A DNA stretch of 36,525 nucleotides from the NCBI GenBank assembly GCA_015064255.1, contig SVSP01000027.1, positions 1 through 36,525 on the forward strand, in the 5' to 3' direction. The notes under the pieces are model-generated. The model ran no database searches. It had not been told where the DNA came from and saw only the letters and a list, made by a program, of their open reading frames with translations. This DNA comes from Oscillospiraceae bacterium. GTDB lineage: Bacteria > Bacillota > Clostridia > Oscillospirales > CAG-272. The translations under genes and the position numbers were made by a program. Shown one piece after another: positions 27,086 to 34,667 of the stretch. The first letter of the stretch is position 1. Every line of letters begins with the position of its first letter.

Positions 27086-30000
27086 TTAATTCTTTTCTTC
27101 GGTATAGTTAGTATCGAAAGAAACTTCGAAGTATGCCATTCCGAACTCTTGACGTTTTCTTGTAAGCTCTACGTTGATATCGTAGATATACTTAAGAAGA
27201 GCTTCTTCTGCGTCAGCACCGTCGTTATAAACTTCGTTGAATGCGAATGTGAGGTAACGGCCGATGATATAACCGCCGGGATATTCTTCAATACCTACGA
27301 GGTTATTGAACTGTCCCATAAGGTTGTTATATTCGCTTGTTGTCCAAGAGAGGGATGCGAGTGCTTCTTTGTTTGCTGTTGTGTACTTATATTCAGAACC
27401 GAAGAGTGCTGTAAGTTCATTTGCGTAATCTGCCTGAGTTGTTTCAGATACATACCACTTCATAAACTTCCATGCGAAGTTAGTGAGTTTTTCGGATCTG
27501 CTGTCATCAGCAAGCATAATGATCGCCGATGTACTTGCAACTGCCGAGTTGTTATTGGAGATTGTTCCATCTTCGTTATACGTTGTCCAAGCAGGAAGCG
27601 GAACGAACTCCCAAAGTCCCTGAATTTCTGTTGCAAAAATACTGAGGTGTGTATATGACGAGTAACCTACGATTCCTATCGGAATTTCTCCTGTACGGAA
27701 ACGGTTAGCAAAGTCATAAGTGAGGGGCTGACCGAAGTCGGTAAAGAGTGATGTGATATATGCAAACGATTCGAGTGCCTTATCGCTATCATAGTTGATT
27801 CTTCTACCGTCATCTGCGTAACGCTCGCCGCCCATCTGATAGAGGAAGAGGTCGTGTCCGCCGAGGTATGTCGGGAATGCGATCTGCATGTTATTCTCGC
27901 TGAGAGTATCCATAACAGTTCTCATTTCTTCCCAAGTCTTAGGAACCGTAAGACCGAGTTCGTTAAGAACATCTGCACGGTAGAACATCATAAGGAAGTC
28001 AAGACCTTCGGGGAGTCCGTAAACCTGTTCGGAGCGAACTTCTTTACCGTTCTCTATTCTGAGATCGTAAAGTGTAAGCGGAATCCAGGAAGCAGGAGCG
28101 AACCAATCGTAGATATCATCGAATCCTTCGAATTCATCAAGCGGCTGAACTGCGCTACGAATAGCCCAGTTGATTACGTCACCGGCACCATGTCCGTGTG
28201 ATACGTCAGGTCCAACGCCCGCAAGAACCGAAGGAAGAAGTGCGCCGCCGGCAACGAGCTTAAGGTCAACGTTTGCTTCTGTATAATTCTTTGCGAAGTC
28301 AGAGTTTATAAGGCTTCTGAGAACCTGTGCCTGGTCACGTCCGAGCGTTGTCCAAACTTCGATCTTGTTATCGGGGTCGGAAACAACGGTAGCACCGAGC
28401 TGGCTGTAGTCAGATGTAAAGCTCTTGAAGAACTGGCAAATTTCGAACCACATAGCCTGGAAGAAGTTTGCATTTGCCTTAGGAAGTTCTCCGCTTCCGG
28501 GGGATCTTACTACGATGTAGTCAAGTTCAAGAGGCTGCTTCGAGCAGTTCTGGATCCATGTACCGATAGAACCGAGGTTTTCCTTAAGGTTACTGAGGTT
28601 TGCAGCAACCTTGGAGTCGCTTTCACCCATACGCTCAAGAAGCTGAGCAACGGTTCTAAGTGTAGCGGTATAAGAACCACCGCTTCCAACTTCTGCCTGA
28701 AGCTTATCTGCGAGATCATACAGCTTATTAGCCTGAACGAGAAGTTCATTCATCTCGGTAGGAATAACGTTGTAGAAACCGTAGTCACGGTACTTGTCAG
28801 GTTCAGAACCTGTTATCATAAGGATCTTTACATATATATCTGTAATTGTATTAAGAGATTCTGTAACATCGAGGAGGATGCCTGCCATATCTCCGAGTCC
28901 GGCTTCAAACTCAATATAGTTTGTTCCCTTTTCGAGGTAAACCTTATATGTAATAAGTTCGCCGTTCTTATCCTTCTTAGCGCTGTTGATAATCTCAGTC
29001 TGCCAAGAATCATCAAAGTTAAATCTGAGGTAGTTTGCTTCCTTGAAAGGAACGATAGCATCCTCACCGTTGTTTATCATACTCTGTGTAGCAACACGGA
29101 TGATACGTGAAGAGAACGCACCTTCGTTTACCGACTGACGGAAACGAAGAACTATCTCATAGAAGCCGCTTTCATCAACGTTAACAGTGTAGCGTGCCCA
29201 CTGTCCTACGCCCTGCCACTTCTCACCGCCGTCACCGCCGATAGCGTTGAGGTACTGGATGTAAGGTGACTGAGGCTCGTTGATCGAGCTTGTTCTGTCC
29301 GCGAAAGGATAAACTGTATTTTCAGATGTTGCCGTAGGATATTCTGCCTGAATCTTCTGATAGAAATCAGCAACGTCCTTTGCTCCGCTTTCTTTCCAAT
29401 AATTAATATATTCATCATACGAGAACTCATCTGTTTCGTAATCGTAGGGGAATATTTCAACTTCAAGAAGAACCATAGCTTCGCGCTGTGCTTCAAGCTG
29501 AATGGTATTTCTTCCTGCAGGGAAGTAGAACTGAAGAGCTTCGATGTAATATCCGGAAGAGTCTGTTGCAACGTATGTGGAAACTTCATCCACCATGATC
29601 TTTCCGGGCTTGGATTCGTTTCCGTCTATATCGTTAGCGAATACAGGATAAGCATAAAGTCCCTTTTTATCGGTATCGGTAAGCTTCTTTCCTGTCTTCT
29701 TGAATGTAAGAGTGTTGTTTTCAACCGTACGTTCAAGAATGTTGTCGTTTTTATCAACGTATTCGTAAACGATTTTGCCGTTGTCGCTCATATAACGGTA
29801 TATTACGTTTCCGTCCGCATCCTTCTGATAGGTATCAGCATCGTCTTTCCAAACCTTTGAGAAGGTGAGGTAACGTGCTTCGTAATAAGGAACTTCCTCA
29901 TTAATATAGAAGGTTCTTTCGATAGCGGTTGCCTTTGCGGCTTCCTCTGCGATCGGTACGTACTTAAACTTAACAGCGTACATACCCTCTTCCATATCGA

Positions 30001-30352
30001 ACGGAATATCCCAACCGACTACACCGTCGGAAGGAAGGTATAGTCCCTTGTAGGTTTTTCCTGAAAGGTCGGTGAACTCGAGGGTTTTCAGTGTGTCTGT
30101 GTCGGCATTGGTGATATCCGCATTATAATTAATGATATCATCGCCGGTAAGAAGATAGTTTTTTGTGCCCTTTTCTGTTCCTTCGTGCTCGATGAGGTAC
30201 TCCTTATACTTGGAAACCTGAAGCAGATCGGAAAGAGAAGCGGACTGATAGCCGTCATTTGTATCGTCTGCCATGGCAGCAGTGCCGGGCGCAACGAGTA
30301 CAAGAACAGCCAACAAAAACGCTATGATCCTGTGTTTTCTTGAATAGGCCAT
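27086..30352 (-). CDS. Giant extracellular solute-binding protein with N-terminal beta-sandwich extension
   Basis: A protein of 1088 residues; ordinary family 1 sugar-binding proteins have about 420-450. A signal peptide (HRIIAFLLAVLVLVAPGTAA, cleavage near AMA-DD) has no lipobox cysteine. Residues about 30-640 are beta-rich and contain CBM6-like stretches, for example EKWQGVGQWARYTVNVDESG and NTIQLEA, plus a helical segment near 560-620. The binding-protein fold covers about 655-1088: IEVWTTLGRDQAQVLRSLIN, GVGPDVSHG, LGLTVPKTWEEM, and a Trp/Tyr-rich sugar pocket. AGGAGG lies eight bases before the ATG. As first gene of the operon it probably supplies one or both permease pairs. Its substrate is likely a glycan or oligosaccharide. 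Confidence 0.92.
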   Translation of the reverse strand: MAYSRKHRIIAFLLAVLVLVAPGTAAMADDTNDGYQSASLSDLLQVSKYKEYLIEHEGTEKGTKNYLLTGDDIINYNADITNADTDTLKTLEFTDLSGKTYKGLYLPSDGVVGWDIPFDMEEGMYAVKFKYVPIAEEAAKATAIERTFYINEEVPYYEARYLTFSKVWKDDADTYQKDADGNVIYRYMSDNGKIVYEYVDKNDNILERTVENNTLTFKKTGKKLTDTDKKGLYAYPVFANDIDGNESKPGKIMVDEVSTYVATDSSGYYIEALQFYFPAGRNTIQLEAQREAMVLLEVEIFPYDYETDEFSYDEYINYWKESGAKDVADFYQKIQAEYPTATSENTVYPFADRTSSINEPQSPYIQYLNAIGGDGGEKWQGVGQWARYTVNVDESGFYEIVLRFRQSVNEGAFSSRIIRVATQSMINNGEDAIVPFKEANYLRFNFDDSWQTEIINSAKKDKNGELITYKVYLEKGTNYIEFEAGLGDMAGILLDVTESLNTITDIYVKILMITGSEPDKYRDYGFYNVIPTEMNELLVQANKLYDLADKLQAEVGSGGSYTATLRTVAQLLERMGESDSKVAANLSNLKENLGSIGTWIQNCSKQPLELDYIVVRSPGSGELPKANANFFQAMWFEICQFFKSFTSDYSQLGATVVSDPDNKIEVWTTLGRDQAQVLRSLINSDFAKNYTEANVDLKLVAGGALLPSVLAGVGPDVSHGHGAGDVINWAIRSAVQPLDEFEGFDDIYDWFAPASWIPLTLYDLRIENGKEVRSEQVYGLPEGLDFLMMFYRADVLNELGLTVPKTWEEMRTVMDTLSENNMQIAFPTYLGGHDLFLYQMGGERYADDGRRINYDSDKALESFAYITSLFTDFGQPLTYDFANRFRTGEIPIGIVGYSSYTHLSIFATEIQGLWEFVPLPAWTTYNEDGTISNNNSAVASTSAIIMLADDSRSEKLTNFAWKFMKWYVSETTQADYANELTALFGSEYKYTTANKEALASLSWTTSEYNNLMGQFNNLVGIEEYPGGYIIGRYLTFAFNEVYNDGADAEEALLKYIYDINVELTRKRQEFGMAYFEVSFDTNYTEEKN

Positions 30353-30459
30353 TACTTTTTCCTCCTGATAGAAATGGTTTTGCGAATAACGCAGACTTTT
30401 TCGTGCTTTTTAACGGATGGTTCTGTTTTTTATACAGCTTCTCTCATATAAATCGCAAG

Positions 30460-30511
30460 AAAAAAAGAAAAAATCGTCGGCAACGCACAGTTCGCGCAGT
30501 CGTCACCGCGA
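30460..30511 (-). terminator. Leader terminator (candidate attenuator) of the ABC operon
   Basis: On the reverse strand UCGCGGUGACG (30511-30501) pairs with CGUUGCCGACGA (30485-30474), with one bulged A and two G-U pairs, around a 15-base loop. It is followed at once by U6-C-U7 (30473-30460), a classic terminator tail. It lies between the promoter and the first gene. The loop bases 30499-30487 are complementary to the 5' end of the transcript (30540-30530), giving a competing 12-bp helix. Confidence 0.7.
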
Positions 30512-30547
30512 TTTTTAAAGGTATTTTGTCTGCGAACTGTTGGTAGA

Positions 30548-30576
30548 ATGATAACATATTTTTTTCAAATTGTCAA
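30548..30576 (-). promoter_or_regulatory. Sigma-A type promoter of the seven-gene ABC operon
   Basis: On the reverse strand TTGACA (30576-30571) and TATCAT (30553-30548) are separated by 17 bases, with an extended -10 TG. The start point would be near 30541, leaving a leader of about 190 bases before the binding-protein gene. Confidence 0.88.
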
Positions 30577-31036
30577 TAGACGACTTCCGATTTTATTATA
30601 TATACAAAGCTCCCGTGTACCCTTCTCTTCCGACATTTTGGTTTTTTTTAGAAATCAGTAATTTTTGCCCGTTTTTTCGTGTCATTCACACGCTACCTTG
30701 TGTTTCAAAACATTCATTCAAACGTTCCGAAAGACTTATGGGTATTTTTCGTAAAAGTCGAGTATTTCAAGTTGTTTTTATGCTTTTTTTGCCTTAAAAA
30801 GCGGATTCACGGTAATTTGTGCACTTTTAGTCATAGTGACGAAGATTTTGTCTTTGCAGCTTTTTAGCATTTTTCGCGTTTTAATCGTTTGGTGAATATG
30901 CACAATTTTGGAGCCGATTTTTCTACATTTAAACGAAATTTAATTTTTTTCAAAAAATATTTATATTTTTTACATTTTTAAGAAAAAATTCTCCGATTTT
31001 TCTCGGATTGCGGCGCCATACTTTTTAATTTTGCTA
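30577..31036. other. AT-rich intergenic region without recognised gene
   Basis: About 460 bases separate the divergent promoters. The sequence is rich in T and A runs. Short frames here have no ribosome binding site and no recognisable product. I see only trivial hairpins such as CGTGT/ACACG near 30680. Upstream regulator sites could lie here, but none is evident. Confidence 0.6.
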
Positions 31037-31065
31037 TTGACAAATCAAAATTCGGGTGATATAAT
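31037..31065 (+). promoter_or_regulatory. Sigma-A type promoter of the HTH gene
   Basis: TTGACA (31037-31042) and TATAAT (31060-31065) are separated by 17 bases, with an extended -10 TG. Transcription would start near 31072, just before the palindrome at 31076. Confidence 0.9.
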
Positions 31066-31075
31066 TAAGAAAAAA

Positions 31076-31089
31076 CGAACATTTGTTCT
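31076..31089 (+). promoter_or_regulatory. LexA-like operator
   Basis: CGAACATTTGTTCT matches the Gram-positive LexA (DinR) core CGAAC-N4-GTTCG except for the last base. It begins about four bases after the predicted start point, a place where a bound repressor would block transcription. Confidence 0.65.
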
Positions 31090-31116
31090 TTTATCGGAAA
31101 GGAGATTTTATCCGTA

Positions 31117-31473
31117 ATGTCAAACTGGCTATGCAAATTTGAAAAATACCGTTCAGACAAAATGCTGCTCGAAACACACAGATCACATTTGAAAACACTT
31201 CTAAACGATTATGGATACGCGCGGGAAGACATCAGAGTTATAGCTGTAACAAACGCGATTTCCGAACTTGAAATCTCCCTTGAAGATACCGAAAGCGAGC
31301 TCGACACCTACGTAGCAAACGCGTCCACTCCGCGTGAAGCTGCCAAGCGTGCTGACGAAAAGCTATTTCTCACCTATCGGTACATTCACAATATGACTAT
31401 GGAAGAAACAGCAGAGGAAATGTGTGTGAGCAGAGATACGGTATATCGCATACGAAGACGTATAGCAAATTAA
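31117..31473 (+). CDS. Small helix-turn-helix protein, sigma-region-4-like C-terminus
   Basis: A 118-residue protein not assigned to a named family. The N-terminal two thirds are predicted helical and acidic (VTNAISELEISLEDTESELD). The C-terminus (YRYIHNMTMEETAEEMCVSR then DTVYRIRRRI) is a helix-turn-helix like sigma region 4 or phage ArpU/RinA-type regulators. GGAG at 31101-31104 is 12 bases from the ATG, longer than normal. The gene is alone, under a strong promoter with a LexA-like box, which suggests induction on DNA damage. It could be a remnant of a prophage or a host regulator. Confidence 0.75.
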   Translation: MSNWLCKFEKYRSDKMLLETHRSHLKTLLNDYGYAREDIRVIAVTNAISELEISLEDTESELDTYVANASTPREAAKRADEKLFLTYRYIHNMTMEETAEEMCVSRDTVYRIRRRIAN

Positions 31474-31529
31474 ATCATTTATTTTAACCCAAATTAACTC
31501 AAATATTTTCTTTTTTCTCCTAAACCCAC

Positions 31530-31558
31530 TTGACAAAACGATTATTCGGTGCTAAAAT
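31530..31558 (+). promoter_or_regulatory. Sigma-A type promoter of the T-box/trpB unit
   Basis: TTGACA (31530-31535) and TAAAAT (31553-31558) are separated by 17 bases, with an extended -10 TG. Transcription would start near 31565, directly before stem I of the T-box. Confidence 0.88.
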
Positions 31559-31571
31559 GAACTAAACTGTT

Positions 31572-31858
31572 GACGAAGAGATAACGTCGGTAGCGCACTC
31601 ACAGAGAGTCGGGGATGCTGTGATCCCGACAGAAAGCGAATCGGCAAATGGACTTCTGAGGGCTTTGGCGAACAGCGTGTGGGCAATTCCGTGCGAAGGT
31701 AGCCAAGGACGGGCACTCCCGTTACAGAGTACGGATGTATTTTATTTACGCATCCCGGAGGTGGGCGCACAAAAGCGTCAATCAAGGTGGCACCGCGAAT
31801 CAAATGCAAGCATTTATTCGTCCTTGACAGAGAACTATCTTTCTGTCAAGGATTTTTT
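31572..31858 (+). ncRNA. T-box leader, tryptophan-specific
   Basis: The T-box sequence AAGGTGGCACCGCG lies at 31784-31797. Stem I begins GACGAAGAG, carries the AG-rich and GGGATGCTGTGATCCC features, and presents UGG (31649-31651) in the context AAATGGACTTCTGAG, the expected place of the specifier codon, which reads Trp. The bulge UGGC would pair with a tRNA ending GCCA, in line with the G73 discriminator of bacterial tRNA-Trp. The terminator (31821-31831 with 31842-31852) has an 11-bp stem and a T6 run. Uncharged tRNA-Trp should allow read-through into trpB. Confidence 0.93.
31821..31858 (+). terminator. T-box regulated terminator
   Basis: TCCTTGACAGA and TCTGTCAAGGA form a perfect 11-bp stem with a ten-base loop, followed by T6. 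The left part competes with the antiterminator that contains the T-box sequence just upstream. Confidence 0.9.
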
Positions 31859-31986
31859 ATTTACGGGAGTCTTAAATTATGGTACTGCTCACAAAACGAT
31901 GGCGTCACTGCTTTTAACTTAGAAAATAAAGTCTGAAATATAACGTCTTAATCTTAATTTGTTAATTACGAAAGGAAATATTTATT

Positions 31987-33204
31987 ATGGAATTTAACGG
32001 AATCAATTTTGACACATATTTTAAAAACTACCCCGACAAAGACGGCTACTTCGGAAAATACGGCGGTTGCTTTATTTCCGACGAGCTGACAAAAGCTATG
32101 CAGGAGATCACCGAAGCATACTTCACTATCTGCAAGTCGCGCAAGTTCATTGACGAGCTTCGCCGTATCCGCAGAGAATTTCAGGGCCGTCCTACTCCTA
32201 TTTCTCACCTTGAACGTCTTTCCAACAAGCTCGGAAACGTTCAGCTCTACGTTAAGCGCGAAGATCTGAACCACTCGGGTGCTCACAAATTAAATCACTG
32301 TATGGGCGAAGCTCTTCTTGCGAAATATATGGGCAAGAAGAAGGTAATTGCAGAAACAGGTGCAGGACAGCACGGCGTTGCTCTTGCGACCGCTGCCGCT
32401 TATTTCGGTCTTGAATGCGACATCTATATGGGCTCTGTTGATATCAAGAAGCAGGCTCCCAACGTAGCAAGAATGAAGATACTCGGTGCAAACGTAATCG
32501 AGGTAACTCACGGTCTTGCAACCCTTAAGGAAGCTGTTGACGACGCTTTCGACGCATACGCAAAGGAATACAAGGACGCTATCTACTGCATCGGCTCTGT
32601 TCTCGGACCGCATCCCTTCCCTATGATGGTGCGCGACTTCCAGAGCGTTGTCGGTATTGAAGCAAGAGAGCAGTTCACCGAAATGACAGGCGAGCTTCCC
32701 GACGCTATCGTTGCTTGCGTAGGCGGCGGCTCCAACGCGGCAGGATTTTTCTCGGGATTCCTTAACGATCCTGTAGAAATTTACGGAATTGAGCCCCTCG
32801 GACGCGGTCCCAAGCTCGGCGACCACGCGGCAAGCCTCAAATACGGCACAGAAGGCATTATGCACGGATTCAACTCCATCATGCTCAAGGACGAAAACGG
32901 CGATCCTGCGCCCGTTTACTCGGTAGCAAGCGGTCTTGACTATCCCTCTTCGGGCCCCGAGCACGCATTCCTGCGCGATCTCGGCAGAGTTAAGTACGAC
33001 GTTATCAACGACGATGAAACCATCGACGCATTCTTCGAGCTTTCGAGAATGGAAGGTATCATCCCCGCAATCGAAAGTGCGCACGCTGTTGCATACGGCA
33101 TCAAGCTCGCAAAGACAATGAGCCACGGCTCTGTTCTCATCAACCTCTCGGGCAGAGGCGACAAGGATATGGACTACGTTATCGAAAATTACGGCATAAG
33201 ATAA
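31987..33204 (+). CDS. trpB: Tryptophan synthase beta subunit
   Basis: A 405-residue PLP enzyme that condenses indole with L-serine to tryptophan. The PLP lysine is K101 in [10 protein letters not shown], the catalytic glutamate E123 precedes TGAGQHGVA, the phosphate-binding loop is VGGGSNAAG, and the C-terminal [12 protein letters not shown] is typical. [12 protein letters not shown] marks the N-terminal part. AAAGG precedes the ATG. It lies 128 bases after a Trp T-box terminator, so it is induced on tryptophan shortage. No trpA or other trp gene is adjacent; either trpA is elsewhere or this enzyme salvages free indole. The next gene follows at 30 bases. Confidence 0.96.
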   Translation: MEFNGINFDTYFKNYPDKDGYFGKYGGCFISDELTKAMQEITEAYFTICKSRKFIDELRRIRREFQGRPTPISHLERLSNKLGNVQLYVKREDLNHSGAHKLNHCMGEALLAKYMGKKKVIAETGAGQHGVALATAAAYFGLECDIYMGSVDIKKQAPNVARMKILGANVIEVTHGLATLKEAVDDAFDAYAKEYKDAIYCIGSVLGPHPFPMMVRDFQSVVGIEAREQFTEMTGELPDAIVACVGGGSNAAGFFSGFLNDPVEIYGIEPLGRGPKLGDHAASLKYGTEGIMHGFNSIMLKDENGDPAPVYSVASGLDYPSSGPEHAFLRDLGRVKYDVINDDETIDAFFELSRMEGIIPAIESAHAVAYGIKLAKTMSHGSVLINLSGRGDKDMDYVIENYGIR

Positions 33205-33234
33205 TAAATCATCTTCAAAAAGAGGGCAAACACT

Positions 33235-34131
33235 ATGAAGCTTTCGACTCAAAATCACTTTTTGTCTGACTATTTCGGATTTGAACGCTCTATCGAAATA
33301 CTGAAGGACGTAGGATACGATACCGTTGATATGTCGCTATTCTGTATGTCCGATAATCCCAAATCGGTATTCCTCACTCCCGAGTACAGAAATGCCGCTG
33401 AAAAGCTAAAGGCTCACGCCGACAAGATCGGAATGGACTTTAATCAGGCGCACGCCGCATTTATGTATAACTGGAAGAAGGCGGGCGAGGTCGAGGATCG
33501 CGTCATTCCCGACAACATCCGCGCGTTCGAAATATGCTCTATCCTTAATATCAAGCACATCGTCGTTCATCCGCTTCCCTACATTCCTTACTACGGTCAC
33601 GAGGACGAGGTAAAAGCGCTCAATATGAAGTATTACCGCACGCTTGAACCTTATGCAAGAGAGTACGGGGTAAAAATCGCACTTGAAAATATGGCAGCCA
33701 CCGAGCCGAAATGGGGACACCTTGTTCCCGGATCGTGCGGAAGTCCCGAAATATACATCGACTGGTTTGACACGCTCGACAGCGATCAGTTCGTATGTCT
33801 GCTCGACGTCGGACACGCCGCTATCGCAGGAATAGAGCCGCAGGATTTCATTCGTGCGCTCGGTCACGACAGACTCAAAGGACTTCATATCCACGACAAC
33901 GATTACCGCGGAGACCGCCACGCGCTTCCGGGTATGGGCAAGTTTGACTGGGAAGCAATTATGAAAGCTCTTTCCGACATCGACTACACGGGCGAATTCA
34001 CTTTTGAAGCCGACTCATTTCTCGGAAACTTCTCGCGCGAGTTCAAGCCCGAAGCCGCCGCATTTATGGCGAAGATCGGCAGACATCTGCTCAGCCGTTA
34101 CGATTATTACGAATCACTCAAGAATAAATGA
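33235..34131 (+). CDS. Sugar phosphate isomerase/epimerase, xylose isomerase-like TIM barrel
   Basis: A 298-residue protein of the AP-endonuclease-2-like TIM barrel family. Expected metal ligands are visible: the glutamate in IALENMA, the aspartate and histidine in LLDVGHA, HIHDND and the C-terminal FEADSF. Relatives interconvert ketoses, hydroxypyruvate or inosose; the substrate here is not clear. GAGGG lies upstream of the ATG. It is 30 bases behind trpB and shares its T-box control unless an internal promoter was missed, a pairing with no obvious metabolic logic. A strong terminator follows. Confidence 0.88.
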   Translation: MKLSTQNHFLSDYFGFERSIEILKDVGYDTVDMSLFCMSDNPKSVFLTPEYRNAAEKLKAHADKIGMDFNQAHAAFMYNWKKAGEVEDRVIPDNIRAFEICSILNIKHIVVHPLPYIPYYGHEDEVKALNMKYYRTLEPYAREYGVKIALENMAATEPKWGHLVPGSCGSPEIYIDWFDTLDSDQFVCLLDVGHAAIAGIEPQDFIRALGHDRLKGLHIHDNDYRGDRHALPGMGKFDWEAIMKALSDIDYTGEFTFEADSFLGNFSREFKPEAAAFMAKIGRHLLSRYDYYESLKNK

Positions 34132-34141
34132 TGATAATATA

Positions 34142-34175
34142 TATGAGGGAACTTTGTAACCAAAGTTCCCTCATA
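34142..34175 (+). terminator. Hairpin behind the isomerase gene
   Basis: TATGAGGGAACTTTG pairs perfectly with CAAAGTTCCCTCATA over 15 bp around loop TAAC, 10 bases after the stop. The U-run is weak, so the next hairpin may do the final termination. Confidence 0.8.
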
Positions 34176-34201
34176 CTATTTCAAAAGCTTTTATTGAATT
34201 T

Positions 34202-34236
34202 AAAAGGCTTCTGTTAGCGAAAACAGAAGCCTTTTT
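34202..34236 (+). terminator. Second terminator behind the isomerase gene
   Basis: AAAAGGCTTCTGTT pairs with AACAGAAGCCTTTT over 14 bp around a six-base loop, ending in a T5 run and further T-rich sequence. It forms a tandem terminator with the hairpin at 34142. Confidence 0.9.
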
Positions 34237-34267
34237 ATATTTTAATAAAAAAATTTCATTTACCCTA

Positions 34268-34296
34268 TTGACAACGAGAATGTTTTATGATATATT
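34268..34296 (+). promoter_or_regulatory. Sigma-A type promoter of the padR gene
   Basis: TTGACA (34268-34273) and TATATT (34291-34296) are separated by 17 bases. The -10 box is the beginning of the large operator palindrome, so a bound repressor would exclude RNA polymerase. Confidence 0.87.
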
Positions 34297-34336
34297 TATA
34301 TCGTCATACGATATATCGGATGACGATATAAATATA
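34291..34336. promoter_or_regulatory. Large operator palindrome of the PadR unit
   Basis: Arms TATATTTATATCGTCAT (34291-34307) and ATGACGATATAAATATA (34320-34336) are perfect 17-bp complements around a 12-base centre that itself holds the palindrome CGATATATCG. It overlaps the -10 box and ends directly at AGGAGG of the padR gene. Autorepression by the PadR protein is the natural reading. Confidence 0.85.
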
Positions 34337-34347
34337 GGAGGTTTATT

Positions 34348-34665
34348 ATGCCAACAGTCAACACATCAGCCCTTACCGAAGCCGCGTATTATATTCTTTT
34401 ATCACTTCAAACGCCTCTGCACGGATACGCCATTATGCAAAATATAAAATCAATAACAAACGGGCGTATTTCAATGGGAGCAGGAACCTTATACGGAGCT
34501 TTAAATGCACTTAATGAAAAAAAGTATATCGTTGAATGTAAGTGTGACGACCCTTCACGAAGAGAATATGTAATAACAGAAGAAGGGAAAGCGGTATTGA
34601 AGAAAGAAATACTGCGTCTCGAAGAAATGCTTCAAAACGCACAAACTTATTTTAAGGAGGATTAG
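34348..34665 (+). CDS. PadR family transcriptional regulator
   Basis: A 105-residue PadR-like winged-helix repressor of the short class. The domain runs from TEAAYYILLSLQTPLHGYAI through MGAGTLYGALNALNEKKYIV and the wing DPSRREYVITEEGK, ending in one dimerisation helix. AGGAGG (34336-34341) precedes the ATG. The promoter carries a perfect long operator. The gene partners with the downstream DUF2812 protein, a frequent pair in Firmicutes in which the PadR protein represses a membrane stress gene. The inducing ligand is unknown. Confidence 0.93.
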   Translation: MPTVNTSALTEAAYYILLSLQTPLHGYAIMQNIKSITNGRISMGAGTLYGALNALNEKKYIVECKCDDPSRREYVITEEGKAVLKKEILRLEEMLQNAQTYFKED

Positions 34666-34667
34666 TT

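Noticed and set aside
30679-30867. Short frames in the intergenic region on the plus strand
   Set aside because: No ribosome binding site, low complexity T-rich sequence and Phe-rich products.
31879-31917. A 12-codon leader-peptide-like frame with one Trp codon between the T-box terminator and trpB
   Set aside because: It has a fair GGGAG site but only one Trp codon and no following terminator/antiterminator pair; the T-box already explains the control. Kept only as a note.
32290-33258. A 322-codon open frame antisense to trpB
   Set aside because: Same reason: trpB is clearly the coding strand, and the antisense product has no recognisable features.
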